Source: Zizania palustris
Lineage: Eukaryota; Streptophyta; Magnoliopsida; Poales; Poaceae
Reading direction: 5' to 3'
Assembly (NCBI GenBank): GCA_019279435.1
Contig: JAAALK010000285.1
Location: 64,652,865-64,716,864 of the forward strand
DNA length: 64,000 nucleotides
Part shown: piece after piece, positions 1 to 12,229 of the stretch
How positions within the stretch are numbered: position 1 is the first letter of the stretch
Layout: each line of letters begins with the position of its first letter
The notes under the pieces: generated by a model
What the model saw: the letters and a program-made list of their open reading frames with translations, nothing else
The model's database searches: none
Told to the model about the DNA's origin: nothing
Position numbers and translations under genes: made by a program

Positions 1-1045
1 CCATCTCGGCGAAGAAGGCCTCGTCCCGCTTCTTGTTCTCACGCCGGTAGTCCTTCATGGCCTTTCTGAAGAATCTGGTCTTTGGCTTTCCCTTTGTGAA
101 GGAGGAGCTGTCGTGCTTGCCGGAGTCATAGAAGCCACCACCGGTACCCTTCTTGTGACCATTGCACTTGGGGCAATTGGCGATGAAGTGACCTGGATCA
201 CCACACTCAAAGCATCCGGATTTTGTGTCGTGTCTTTTGAACATTCGCTTATCATAGACACGACGCACCCGATTGTTAAACAGACATAGGTCATCATCTC
301 CTAACGACTCAAGCTGGTCCTCAGTGATAGACATAAAGGAGAACCCAGCACAGCTCACAGAAGAGGGGTCAGCAGAAGGTGTAGCAAGAGCCAGGGTTTT
401 TGATCCAGAGCTAGTGAGATTTGATCTCAACTGGGAATCAACCTCAGTGGCCTTCAGCTTGCTGAACAACTCAGAAATTGTCAAGGTATCATAAGAGGTG
501 CTCTCAATGATAGAGGATACCTTGATCTCCTAGATCTTAGGGTCCAAGGTATGGAGAACCTTGAGTGCCTGCTCATGATCTAAGACCAGCTGAACTCCCT
601 CGGCCTTGTTGGCCCGAAGCTTGTTGATGATCGATTGCAAACGACCAAACAAAGCTTCAACAGATTCACCCGGCTTCTGTGTGAAATTTTCATATTCACG
701 CCGGTACGTCTGATAGAGCCGAGCCTTGACCTGGGTTGTCCCCTCATGGTGTGCCTGGAGGGTAGCCCAGATCTCTCTAGCAGTGGTGAGATGGCTCACA
801 TGTTCAAATTCAGTGGGACCTAAACCAGAAAACAAAATGTTCACCGCTTTGTTGTTGTTCAGATGTTGGGCGATAATATCAGGAGAATTACGCTCAGCAA
901 CTGGCAATATGGTGAAAGTAGCGTTAACACAAATGTCCCAAATGTCCGAGCTTTGGCTCATGAGATAGGCTTGCATGCGAGTCTTCCAATAATGATAGCC
1001 ATAAGCTTCCAAGGATGAGACCTTTCTAGGAGAAGTCATGATCAC
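1..1045 (-). pseudogene. Sirevirus-type copia gag, element B (partial)
   Basis: Encodes the nucleocapsid precursor (Gag, UBN2-like) of a Ty1/copia retrotransposon, which coats element RNA in cytoplasmic particles. The first 171 codons are open from 1045 and contain SSDIWDIC, LTTAREIWATLQAHHEG and EALFGRLQSIINKL, typical of SIRE/Maximus Gag. An in-frame TAG near 532 sits where element F has TGG. Past it the frame continues to a CCHC zinc knuckle (CFECGDPGHFIANC, about 190-235) and a basic KGKPKTRFF stretch. The gene runs off the left edge, so pol is not visible. It follows its primer site (1091-1102) and LTR directly. Confidence 0.9.
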
Positions 1046-1090
1046 TACCTGGGTTTAGAACCAGTTAAGGTATAGAAAAACCCTAACCAG

Positions 1091-1102
1091 GCTCTGATAC
1101 CA
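1091..1102 (-). other. Primer binding site of element B
   Basis: On the minus strand this reads TGGTATCAGAGC, the standard plant copia primer site matching the 3' end of initiator methionine tRNA. It lies two bases inside the LTR end, which fixes the LTR boundary and the element's orientation. Confidence 0.93.
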
Positions 1103-1104
1103 CT

Positions 1105-3319
1105 TGTGGGACCGAAAGTAGCGACCAGAGGGGGATGAATGGGCGCCTAAAAAATTCTTTTGAATCAATGGCCTGCTCCCAGCACCCAACGCACCTCAAC
1201 AGACCAAGCAGGGAAAAGTAAAATAGATCAACAAAGCCTTAAAAGATCTAGCCTAAAAACGACCGGTGTCCTAAACAAAGAGACACCAACACAGTGCTTA
1301 AAGGCAGATTAACACAGCATTTAAAACATGGACGAATCAAGCTTCACAAATATAGATCATCATAGAGGTTAAACTTGAATGCACGTAGACAGAGATGAAA
1401 GTTTACTGTTCAAAATTTGTCTCCTGTTCGATACTCGTCGAAGCCTATCGATGTGAACGTGCGAAGCCTGAAGTAGTCGAAGCCTGTGAAGTAGTTCAGC
1501 GAAGTGTGTAGTTGCCGAAGCCTGCTCCGAAAAATACAGTACCGAGGCCGAAAGCTGTGATGAAAACTCCGAACCTCACACTTCGAAACCAGCAAACAAC
1601 TGAACAAAATTGTTGGAGTATGTCCGAAGTCTACAAGTGCTAATACACACGAAGCCTGCCTCTACAGAGCTTCGCTAAGACCTTTGGTGTGTACTTCGAA
1701 CCCAGCCAAAATACCAGACGCGAGGCCTCGTACTCTGAACACTTCCAATAAAGAACTCTAGTGCATGTAACTTCATTCACAGAGCCTAAAGGCTTTGAAG
1801 CCTGTCCGAAGGGTGACCTCACACAAGAAACAAGAAAACAGAAAAATGTGAAGCCTGCTTCGGCCGAAATAACGCGCCAATAGTTAGCAGAGAAAAACAA
1901 CGTGCCGAAGGAAGCTTTGAACAAACGAAGCTAGATTGTTCGAACTCCAAAAGCACTGCCAAGACTGCAAAGGCTACCTGACTACTTTGACTGCAACCTT
2001 CGTGCAATCTCGCAGAAAACAAACTATAGCCTTTGCAATCGGACAGATGACCTGCAGCTACAGCTACCTATTGCACAAGCTAGGAAATAGCCTTTTCAGC
2101 AACCTGACAACCTTCTACCTCTATATGCTATTATGTGTTATGACTAAACAACAAAGAAACCAAGAGAGACACTTTGCCTGTGGCACGAAATCCAGAGAGC
2201 TACAGCACAACATGCAACAGGAAAGAAGTCTAGCACAAACTGGTAGTATGACGAGCAACAACAGTATTCATAGAATAATACGTGCACAGAAAACGTAACA
2301 GGAAAATAATTAGGAACCAACTAAAACCATGCGCTGTATACACAGAGTGCAAGTATGTTTCCGCACGCAGAAAACTAGCGATAGCCTGCAGGACTATGTT
2401 ACTAGCTGCAAGAACTATACTACAAAGCGACCGAGAAAAGATGCGATAGAATAAATGCGCTCGGTGGAAAATATTGCAGAAAATAGAGACTTCGATGGCT
2501 TGAAAATAAACAAAACTTTCTGCCACCAAACCAGTACAAGTGATTCAGTCAAACACAAAAACCGAGGCGATCAAAAACTGAGAGACGAAACACAGACTCG
2601 GTTGGCTTGCGATGAACAGCGGTGGCGCGCACAGGAAGATGAACACCAAAAGTGACCCAATCTCTTTCTATTAGAAAAGTGATTTCAGAAAGGTTAACCC
2701 TAACCCTAGGGATTGGGGCCCTATTTATAGGCAGCCCAATAGCCTAGGAAAATACTAAAAGACCCTTAGGGTTTTTTATAGACGCTGAAATAAAATAGAA
2801 AAGACCAAAATGCCCTTAGGATATTTTTACAGACTCGACTGACTGACTGTGGGCCTAAAGGCAAAATAGTAAACTCCTAATTACGGAATACTTATCCTGA
2901 AGCGGAGCTTTCGTAGCGGCTATGGCTTCGCTTCAGAACGGTCCGATCCGAGATCAGCGATTGTCAGTTTTGCGCCGAAACTAACAAAGCGTCCATTGAC
3001 TTTGCACTAGGTACCCAGATTGGGTCGGCCCGATTCCACAGCTCTCTCAGCCCAGCAATTGCTCGCCGCCCGTGTACCTGAGTCAATCCTGGTCAACAGC
3101 CTAGTGGATCCTCTGCTGCTCCTAGCCCATGTACCTGGATTGGGCCAGCCTGACTTCGCGACCCCTCTGCCCGACAGTCACTCGCTGCCCGTGTACCTGA
3201 GTCACATGCGGCCCAGACACAGCAAGTCTTTTCTTCTCTTCAGTCCTCTTTGACTTCCGTTGGCAATCACTCATCACATCTGGAGCCATGAGGCCCATAC
3301 TATTCAGCATGGCTCCTCA
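1105..3319 (-). repeat. 5' LTR of element B (2215 bp)
   Basis: On the minus strand it runs from TGAGGAGCCATG (at 3319) to CGGTCCCACA (at 1105), the same termini as the LTRs of element A. A TATA box (TATAAATA, minus) sits near 2725, just upstream of CTAACCCTAACC-like bases. The first 690 bp resemble the A LTR. The rest differs and is rich in GAAGCCTG/CTTCG words, so B is a separate subfamily with a longer R/U5. Bases 2634-3319 are repeated inverted at 28092-28777. Confidence 0.88.
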
Positions 3320-5831
3320 CTCGTCAACTGTCGATGGCACAGGATCAGGGTTGGACGGGGAGTCTAATGCCAAATGGTCGAGGGTGTCAGTCGAAGTCGA
3401 GAGTGGAATCTGATGTACGCATGAAGGTCGAACAGGACGTTGAGTTGAAGATTGATCAATACGAAGCGTCGATCGAGTCAGCGAAAGGGAAGCCAATTCA
3501 AGTGACAAGGCGGCTCGAGGGATCGAGAGCGGGAGAGACTGACTGGTAGTCGGGTTCGTGGACTGACGATGGGCGTCGATGATCAGGAGAGGCTTTGTTG
3601 GTTTTTGCTGAAAACCGTCAAAACTTTAAATGTTTTTGTTAATTCAATAAATATGTGTCTTGTATTAATTTAAATTTTTTAGTTTCATAGTGTATCCTTT
3701 TGATATATTTTTTAGAGTGGGTCCACTCTAAAAATATATTAAAAGAAGAGTCCTTTTATAATTTTTCTTTTAAGGTTTAATAGGGTATTTTTAGAACTAG
3801 TATTTCAGAATTTGTCAAGGGGCTTTATGTAAAATGTGGCTTCTAGAACATGGGGCAGGTAGGATATTATCCCCCCCCCCCATGTCTTGTAGCCGACAAC
3901 AACTCTGGACAAACATTTTTTGCTCAGTTTTTCAATCAAGAATTAGAGAAAAATTCTGTGAGTTGAATGCTTGATTCGATACAGTGATTTGAGGCCTTTT
4001 TCGGATGCGCTACACTCGTGCCGATTTCACTATTCAGCGTCAAGTTTCTTTTCCTTCCAGCAGCAGAATCAGTGAGTTCTCCTTCGTTTTCTCTGAAAAT
4101 TTTTTCATAATCTGGAGTGTTTTCTTGTGAGATATCATCCTGAAATGTGTATGATCTATTATGAATATGATTAATCCTTGAATCAGTTTAGTTTTCATAT
4201 GAATTTCATGATTTAGGCACTAAATCTGTTTAATCCCAGTTCATCAAGTTTCTGTTTATGCAGTTCTATTTCATATATGTGATTGACTGTTTGCGTGTGG
4301 ATAAGATCTGAGCAAGTTTGTTTGATACATTGTTGAATTGAATCACTAATCTGGTAGTGTCTCTTATTGGCTTTAGGTTTTTCTTGTCATCTTCTTTTAG
4401 GTTCCTGCTGTGAAGCTTTTGTTTGCTACTCAGAATAGATTTGGTTTATTGATCTTGTGTATCATCTCTGAGTTATTTCATCAGGATACCTAAAGGATGA
4501 ATGTTTAGCTCTTGAGATCAGCTTTTTAACTGTTTTAAAAGACTTGTTGTCAAGTTTGTGTCAAGATCTTTTGTCACTAAGTTTTGGTGTTTGATTCAAA
4601 TTCAGTCAGGTTATATTTGATATTTGAGACTGTTTTGAAGTCTGAAATTCCTCAAGTCTGGTCTCTTGTGCTGAAATACTTGTTTGATCTTTAGAACTTC
4701 ATAAGTACCTATTCAAATATGTTGAACAGTAATTTGTCTTGTGTTCTGAATTGGGTGATGTATTTTCAAGGCATGTTCTGTTGATTGAAGAATTATGTTA
4801 ACTATACTTGTTCTGAAATTCAGTTCCAAACCAGAATTCTAGCACTGTTTTGAAATTAAACACTGTTTGAAGAGAACCTGAAGTTCTGTTTTCAGACCTG
4901 AAAAGTTTTGAAATCATTGATAAAAGCCTTCCTAGTATCATTTTGGTTAAACTGGTAATCTGTCAGATTGAAAGTGATTTTCTGGTCTGTGTTTTCAGGG
5001 AAAGTTTTACTGCTTCTGATCAGATTCTTCATCTGAATTCATTTTTAACTATTGTTCTTTGTTCTCATGAATGTTTAGTAGGTTCTGTTCTGAAAAGAAG
5101 TAAATACTAGAAGTGTTTGGTTAATAGATTAGTTTGGACTATTTTAGTTGCTAAAGCTTCTGTTTCAGAAATTGAATCCTGTTCTCAGTGATACAATCCT
5201 TAAACTTGCACTCAGAGGTTCTCTGAAAAAGAAACATGACTGTTTCTGTTCTGTTGTGTATATACTGTGAATGCGCTGGTTAAGTTGAAATTCAATTAAA
5301 ATTCAGTACTGTGATTAAGATTTGAATGCAGTTTTCAATGTTGAACCATATTTGATCAAATTTAGATCTCCTGTGTTGGGTACTCTTAGTTTATTAAATT
5401 TGTTTCTATTTTAGCTGCAAATCTGAGATAATCTAAAAACTGCTTGAAGAATTGATGTGCTGAAATTAAATATGTTCTGAAGTTGAAGTCTGCAAATTGA
5501 ACCAAAACCTGAATTCTGAATCTTTTTGAAAGATACTGTTACTATTCATCGTCTAGAGTGTTTCAGCAGTGTTGAGATTTCAAGTTGATTCTCTACTCTG
5601 AATTTGATTTGCATTCTTGTGTGAAGTGTGTTGATATTCATCGACTAAACAATCTTTAAACTAAGCTGAATTGTGTTTTTCAATCTAGTGGAGCTTGAAT
5701 AGTGTACTGATTGGTTTAAAACTTGAAACTGAGTGTTTAGAGGTGCATTGGGTGATTTGATTAGGCCATCACATTCGAAAGAAAGTGTTGAGGCACCTAT
5801 TAACCCCGTCTAGTCGCCATACCGATCCCAC
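3320..5831 (+). repeat. LTR fragment X inside element A copy (left arm)
   Basis: Non-coding, T-rich sequence read as the 3' part of a long copia LTR in plus orientation. Its last 60 bases, ending CCGATCCCACA, follow the same pattern as the ends of the A and B LTRs (TTCGAAAGAA, AGGC, ACCCC, GTCGC). It is inserted in the integrase frame of the A copy and lies opposite to it. B's LTR starts directly at 3319, so B appears to have inserted into X and removed its start from view. It contains a run of 11 C near 3871 and a hairpin near 3706-3745. No gene is supported here. Confidence 0.7.
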
Positions 5832-8800
5832 AAAAACCCACGAGAATCGAGAAAAGTCATCAACAACTACAAGAGCGTACCACTTCCCACCGACTGAATG
5901 TACCCGAGCTGGACCAACAATATCCATGTGTAATAGCTCTCCCGGGTATGAAGTCATCACCTGAGTCACAGGTGCATGAGAAGCAGCAACCATTTTCCCA
6001 TGATGATAGGGATGGCAAACTAGATCCTTCTCCATCTTAAGCTTGGGCAATCCTCGGATGAGATCCATAGAGCTCAATCTGACTAGTAGATCAAAACTCA
6101 AATGACCTAACCTCCTATGCCACCTCTAGAGCTCAGAATAGGATCCAGTGGTCAAACAGCGAGAAGGGCCAAAGGAACTAGAGAAATCAATCCGAAAAAC
6201 CTTACCGAAGGGTAAGATCTGGCAAACCAAAGATCCTCTAGAATCAACAACAGAAGACATGCCCTGCTTAAATCGAACCTCTAAACCATCCTCAAGAAGT
6301 TGCGAAACAGAGACTAAATTAAAACTCAAGTTTCCAACCAAAGCAACATTCTTCAAAGAGAAATGCTCAGAGATTCGAATTGAGCCAATGTCGTGTACCG
6401 TTCCTTGACCATTGTTCCCAAAAGTGATGTACTCCTTGGAGCTCGGGGAAGTGAGGCACCATCTATGATGTCCCGTCATGTGGCAAGAGCATCCTGAATC
6501 CATGATCAATACGTCCTCCCGGCCACGATCTTGCAATATCAATGGTCATAAGGGGTGCAAATGGTCCGACACTAGGCTTAGCAAAGGAGCTAAACCAGTG
6601 TCGAGCCATCTGCTCAAAAGAAGGAAAGCAGAAGGAATCATAAGTGTCTGGACCAAAACGCAGCTCAAAGTGTGGTCCTCTGTTCTGCCTAAAGTCTCGG
6701 CCACGAGTTCCAAAGTCGTATCCAGAATGACCTAGAGCTCTACCGGAGCGAAAACCACCCTCTAGAGCACGGGCATGAAAGTCGTCTCCTCTACCACCAC
6801 CTACACGATGCGCCATGGCCTCTAGCCTCTCTCCGCGTCGAGGGACTCTCTATCTACCACCCTACTGGTAGAACTGCTCCTGCCCACCTCGAGCTCTCTC
6901 GGCTCTCTCAACCCGCTTTCTCCTGAAGCAAAACTCCTCAAGATGCTCGTCTCTCTAACAGAACTCATGGTGATAGGTAGGCTTCTTGGGATGTGGTTGA
7001 GGCTTGGGGTTATTGGGCTTGGTGGTGTTGGGTGTAGACTCTTTGGTGTGAGAGGGTCTAGATAGAGAGTCAAAAGAAGTGTGGAGCTACTTGGGCTTCA
7101 GGATCTAGATAGGCTTCTTGGGTGGAGCTTTAGGTTGTTCTTGGAACACTCCATCCTTGAGCTGACAGGCCTAAAAAGACTCAGTGGAGTGAGTCTTGGG
7201 ATATCTCTGCTCTAGAGTCATCTTACTCCAGTCCACGGCACGGCTAAGGAAACTCTCAAAGTCAGCCTTGGTGTAGGTGTAACCTACCCTAAACCCATCC
7301 TGCCTCTTGAACTACTGGATCATCATGCCGAGTTGTGGCTCTCTAGCACTCACCCAACACAGGATCTGACGGAGGTAAGAATTTTCGTTCTGAGCATCAG
7401 CTAGCTCCTCTCTCAAGGAAGCTAGTAGCACCTCCACCTAAGACAAGTAGATCTCACACTCTCTATCAACTTGGACAGACTTATCAGCTTTTAGCTTGAT
7501 TAGTTCCAATCTCAGGGACAAGCAGTTCTCACAAACAGTGGGTGGAACTAACAATGTCTCAAGCTCAAGCTTATTCTACTCTAGATCAGCTCTAACTCTT
7601 GCTAACTCGCCAACTGCTCATCACTCTTGGCTTTCAACTCGGCTAAAACAGCTAAATAGGATGAGCAGTCTACATAGGGCACGACGACAGTGACATGAGC
7701 ATCTTTCAGCTCCAGCTGAGCGCTCTCAAGCTTAGTGGCCAAAGCGTCTCTCTCATCTACCCTCTCTGTGTACCTAGACTTCAGAGTCGACAGGTCACAC
7801 AATAGCACCTCGCAGTTAGGGCACTCACTGCTATCACGCAAGCAAGGGAAAGAAGATAGACTCTCAATCTTTCCATTGGCCATGGCAAGCTCACTCTCAA
7901 GCTCATCTATCCTCTTCTTAGCCCCTCTAAGCAGTTTTTTCCCGATATCTCAACTCCTGACGGTTCTCTTCAAGTAATTCAACGATTTCTTGCTCATAGG
8001 AAGATACCTTTACATCGTCGTTGTCATCGGAGTTGTCGAGGGAGCCCTTGTCTTCCTTATCCCCAAGAGCCATTGAGTAGATGCTCTTGTAGGATCTTCG
8101 GCTGTGGTGCGAGCGGCTCTTCGGCTTGCCCTGAAGGCCATGAAGCAGAGGCCCGCCGGATCATCCTAGTCCTTCCCCTTCTTGATCATGATCTCCTCAT
8201 CACTTGAGCTTGATGAAGAGAAAGAAGATGATGATCTCTTGGAGTAGCTTCTCTCCATCTCGGGGAAGAAGGCCTTATCTCGCTTCTTGTTCTCACGCCG
8301 GTAGTCCTTCAGGGAATTTCAAAAGAACCTCATCTTGGGCTTGCCCTTTGTGAAGGTGGAGCTATCGTGCTTGAATGAGTCGTAGGAGTCACCGCCGGTG
8401 CCTTTCTTGTGACTGTTCCGCTTGGGGCAGTCGGCGATGAAGTGACCTGGATCATGACACTCAAAGCATCCGGATTTTGTGTCGTGTATTTTGAACATTC
8501 ATTTATCATAGACACGACGCACCCGGCTGCTAAAAAGACACAGATCATCATCTCCTAACGAATCAAGCCGGTCCTCAGTGATAGACATCAAGGAGAACGC
8601 AGCACAGCTCAAAGAGGAGGAATTAGCAGAAGGTGTCGCAAGGGCCAGTTTTTTTGCGCCTGAACCAGTGAGATTTGATCTCAACTGGATATCAACCTCT
8701 GTGGCCTTGAGCTTACTGAAAAGCTCTGTGATAGTCAAGGTATCGTAAGAAGTGCTCTCAATGATATAGGATACCTTGATCTCCTAGATCTTAGGGTCCA

Positions 8801-9293
8801 ACGTATGAAGAACCTTGAGCACCTGCTCATTATCTGAGACCAGCTGAACTCCATCGGCCTTATTGGCCCAAATCTTGTTGATGATCGATTGAAAATGACC
8901 AAACAAGGCTTCAATAGATTCACCCGGCTTTTGTGATAAATTTTCATATTCACACCAGTAGGTCTGATAGAGCCGAGACTTGACTTGAGCTATCCCCTCA
9001 TGGTGTGCCTGGAGGGTAGCCCAGATCTCTCTAGCAGTGCTGAGATGGCTCACACACTCAAACTCACTAGGACCTAGACTACAAAATAAAATTTTCACAG
9101 CCTTGTTGTTGTTTTGATGCTGGGCGACTAACTCGAGGGTAGTGTGCTCAGTAGTTGGAAGCACAGTAAAGGTGTCGTGAACACAAATATCCCAAATGTT
9201 CGAGCTCTGGCTCATGAGATAGGCTTGCATGAGAGTCTTTCAGTAATTGTAGCCAAAATCTTCAAGGGACGGAACCTTGCCAGAGGAAGTCAT
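5832..9293 (-). pseudogene. Copia gag-protease-integrase start, copy A'' (left arm)
   Basis: Inverted copy of the coding half of element A. From the start at 9293 it encodes Gag (SSNIWDIC, LSTAREIWATLQAHHEG), a zinc knuckle near 8470, a coiled-coil-like Gag extension (about 8050-7450), a second degenerate knuckle near 6940, then a pepsin-like protease with MDSGCSCHMTG (about 6475-6510). The GAG-preintegrase segment and the first integrase strand (VVVDDFSRFSW) follow, until X cuts it at 5832. Many in-frame stops and frame shifts make it non-functional. Unlike the right arm, the stretch at 8784-9230 is one open frame, so the two copies carry different breaks. Confidence 0.88.
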
Positions 9294-9344
9294 GATCGCT
9301 ACCTTGGGTTAGAACCAGTTAAGGTATGGAAAAACCCTAACCAG

Positions 9345-9356
9345 GCTCTAATACCA
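9345..9356 (-). other. Primer binding site, copy A''
   Basis: Minus strand reads TGGTATTAGAGC, a one-base variant of the initiator-Met tRNA site, shared with element A at 22056-22067. It lies two bases from the LTR end at 9359. Confidence 0.88.
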
Positions 9357-9358
9357 CT

Positions 9359-9942
9359 TGTAGGACCGAGAGTAGCGACCAGAGTCAATGGCCTTCTCCC
9401 AACACACAACGCACCTCAATAGACAATCAGTAGAAGCCAAAACAGATCACAAGTAATCAAATAATCTAGCCTAAAAAAACGACTGATGTCTTAATCAAAA
9501 TGACACCATCACAGTGTTAAAAGGGAGACTAAAAATGCATTCAGCTCACAAGCATTCAAGCATCATAGAGATAATCATCACAGGCATTAATTGAACAAGA
9601 TAACTACATATGAAACATTTTTGCTTACTGATGATTTGAAATAAATTCTTGCAGTAATAAAAACTATCCAAACATCGGGTGCATGCAAATCGAGAAGAAA
9701 ATTTACTGTTCGAAAATTTATCTCCTATTAATACTCAATCGGAGCCTGTATGCCTCACCTTCAAAGCTTGCTTCGGCGAGGCCTGCGTCTCTTGTGCGGT
9801 CGGTGAAGCTTGTGTGTTAGCGAAGCCTGCGCATGAAGCTTTTAGCGAAGCCACTACGAATCTTGAGCTTCTACTCGCCGAATCCTGTGTGTCCCAATCC
9901 ACGAGGCACACGCGTTCGGTCGCCGAGGCCCCCTTAGCCTAT
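9359..9942 (-). repeat. 5' LTR fragment of copy A'' cut by the gap
   Basis: The last 584 bp of an A-type 5' LTR, matching 21469-22053 reversed. It shares the deletion that removes the ATTCACCCCCC block from the LTR end of A's 5' LTR. The match runs right up to the first N, so the rest of the LTR is hidden or absent. Confidence 0.9.
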
Positions 9943-10942
9943 NNNNNNNNNNNNNNNNNNNNNNNNNNNNNNNNNNNNNNNNNNNNNNNNNNNNNNNNNN
10001 NNNNNNNNNNNNNNNNNNNNNNNNNNNNNNNNNNNNNNNNNNNNNNNNNNNNNNNNNNNNNNNNNNNNNNNNNNNNNNNNNNNNNNNNNNNNNNNNNNNN
10101 NNNNNNNNNNNNNNNNNNNNNNNNNNNNNNNNNNNNNNNNNNNNNNNNNNNNNNNNNNNNNNNNNNNNNNNNNNNNNNNNNNNNNNNNNNNNNNNNNNNN
10201 NNNNNNNNNNNNNNNNNNNNNNNNNNNNNNNNNNNNNNNNNNNNNNNNNNNNNNNNNNNNNNNNNNNNNNNNNNNNNNNNNNNNNNNNNNNNNNNNNNNN
10301 NNNNNNNNNNNNNNNNNNNNNNNNNNNNNNNNNNNNNNNNNNNNNNNNNNNNNNNNNNNNNNNNNNNNNNNNNNNNNNNNNNNNNNNNNNNNNNNNNNNN
10401 NNNNNNNNNNNNNNNNNNNNNNNNNNNNNNNNNNNNNNNNNNNNNNNNNNNNNNNNNNNNNNNNNNNNNNNNNNNNNNNNNNNNNNNNNNNNNNNNNNNN
10501 NNNNNNNNNNNNNNNNNNNNNNNNNNNNNNNNNNNNNNNNNNNNNNNNNNNNNNNNNNNNNNNNNNNNNNNNNNNNNNNNNNNNNNNNNNNNNNNNNNNN
10601 NNNNNNNNNNNNNNNNNNNNNNNNNNNNNNNNNNNNNNNNNNNNNNNNNNNNNNNNNNNNNNNNNNNNNNNNNNNNNNNNNNNNNNNNNNNNNNNNNNNN
10701 NNNNNNNNNNNNNNNNNNNNNNNNNNNNNNNNNNNNNNNNNNNNNNNNNNNNNNNNNNNNNNNNNNNNNNNNNNNNNNNNNNNNNNNNNNNNNNNNNNNN
10801 NNNNNNNNNNNNNNNNNNNNNNNNNNNNNNNNNNNNNNNNNNNNNNNNNNNNNNNNNNNNNNNNNNNNNNNNNNNNNNNNNNNNNNNNNNNNNNNNNNNN
10901 NNNNNNNNNNNNNNNNNNNNNNNNNNNNNNNNNNNNNNNNNN
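9943..10942. other. Assembly gap (1000 N)
   Basis: Exactly 1000 undetermined bases, the usual placeholder for a scaffold join of unknown size. Sequence on the left is copia LTR and on the right is the Tat1 antisense gene, so the gap hides at least Tat1's 3' LTR and any true left flank. Any open frame that spans it is an artefact of the N run. Confidence 0.99.
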
Positions 10943-11250
10943 GGTACTATGGATCACTACCTTCGGATGACAATGTGACTCTGCTGCGCCGGTTAAAGAG
11001 GATCCAAGGAGCAGCGAAGCAAATGAAGACGGCAGGCATGCGTTATGGAGAACTCTCTGGACAAGTGTCTGCCCTTGGATTACTTCGTTACTATGAGGAT
11101 TTGGGCCGAATAATTACTCCGAGCGCAGAGGGCTCCATCACCTTCGACGACGCGAGACTTTTGAATCCTTCCGAAGGCGTGACTGCCGCCTGGCGAGCCT
11201 TTCAAATTCATGGAGAGCCGAAGGTCGTTCTGCGATCAAGGCTTGATTGA
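10943..11250 (+). CDS. C-terminal part of Tat1 antisense gene (gypsy-type transposon protein)
   Basis: Antisense to Tat1 pol; the 5' part is lost in the gap. The visible 102 codons include LRRLKRIQGAAKQMK, YGELSGQVSALGLLRYYEDL and SITFDDARLLNPSEG, and end at a stop at 11248-11250. The same pattern (AAKTMGTTTARYGEISERVAVLGVL-like) occurs in Tat2 at 53430-53530. This matches the antisense frame of Tat elements known as a putative gypsy-type transposon protein (Transposase_28-like, gene23 of Grande). Its role is unknown; despite the name no transposase activity is established. Confidence 0.75.
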
Positions 11251-11417
11251 TGAAGGCCAACGCCAGAAGCAAGTTCGGAGCCAAGCTTCGAGCAGTCAGC
11301 CTCCTCCGAACCCGCAGGTTTAGGAATTACTTAGGATTTTTTGATTATGTAAAGCCCATGCTTGTAAACATTTATCAATGAAAGTCTTGTTTGTCATATT
11401 TTTAGGCTTTGCCTCTT

Positions 11418-11868
11418 ATGGAAGATATCGAAGTGTTAGAGCTTAACAGCGAACTTCGTTCATTGTGGAACACACTTCGAACTTCTAAAGAGTTATAAGC
11501 GTCCTCGATTTCTTATTCCTCGAGATGACTCCGGCGTAATTGCGCCCGAAGTAATCAAAGACGTATTATCTTATATTAAAGAGGAAGATAAGAGGTGACG
11601 CAAACACCTCGTCTTCTGAAGACACTAATTGGTCTGAAGACGAAGGTGAAGCCCAAAATAAAAGATCTGAAGATCTTAGAAGCTAGGAAAGAAACCCCGA
11701 GCGGCTTCGAACTTGGGCCGAGCTTCAACAAGAGCAGAAGGATTTTAGAGCTTCGAGGGGGAGGAAGAGAGTTAAACGTAAAGTTCTTAGAACTTCCGAT
11801 GTTGGAACTAGTCGTTCCACCCCTAGCTCTCGGAACCGAAGAGGTCTCCGATTCCTTCTTGGTATAGA
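11418..11868 (+). pseudogene. Second antisense reading frame of Tat1, unknown function
   Basis: I do not recognise this family. Starting at ATG 11418, the frame gives EDIEVLELN and LRSLW, shifts frame near 11490, then KRPRFLIPRDDSG, APEVIKDVLSYIK, an acidic stretch, and TWAELQQEQKDFRAS followed by a very basic tail. The same modules in the same order occur in Tat2 at 53870-54290. A TCAATGAAAG poly(A)-signal-like stretch separates it from the first antisense frame. It may be a second gene or a 3' exon. Charged, helix-prone and likely nuclear if translated (inference). Confidence 0.5.
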
Positions 11869-12229
11869 TACCAATTTTTCATAGTGTAAACTGTAAATAC
11901 ATTTATTTCAATAATGAATGCCGATTTAAAATTGTCTCCATATTTATTAGCCCCTCTTTGGGTATAAGCAACTTCGAAATGTATTCAAAGATGGTTATGC
12001 GCAAAGAAAAAACTTCGGAGTACAATTTTTTGGGGGTTCGGAGCCCCTCTGTCATTTAAAGATCTTTTGAAATCTTATGAATGTCTTCGACTTTTTGCAG
12101 TCAGAAGAATGGTAGCTTAGTACCTTTGTTTGCTTTACGAAAGAAATCAATTGAGATAACTTCCAGGACACTTTAGTGTCTTAAAGAATTTGTCACTTTG
12201 GACTATGTTAACAGACATTCGAAGCTCAT
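11869..12229. other. Non-coding spacer in Tat1 3' region
   Basis: Begins with the CCAATTTTTCATAGT block that Tat2 also has after its second antisense frame (near 54325). AT-rich, with no supported reading frame. Probably 3' untranslated sequence of both strands. Confidence 0.6.

Larger units (their letters stand above)
2634..9942. repeat. Left arm of 7.3-kb inverted repeat
   Basis: Matches 21469-28777 in reverse complement along its whole length (paired coordinates sum to about 31411). By eye identity is around 99%, with scattered substitutions and many single-base run-length differences. It holds part of the B LTR, all of the X fragment and the 5' half of an A copy. The right end coincides with the first N of the gap. 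The left end is where B's LTR continues while the other arm jumps to A's 3' interior. Confidence 0.95.

Noticed and set aside
3868..3882. Run of C (G in the other arm) as a regulatory element
   Set aside because: A simple homopolymer whose length differs between arms (11 versus 13), as expected from slippage or sequencing error.
9679..11250. Long open frames spanning the N gap on both strands
   Set aside because: The frames are open only because N codons were read through. The left part is copia LTR and the right part is the Tat1 antisense gene; they are not joined by sequence.
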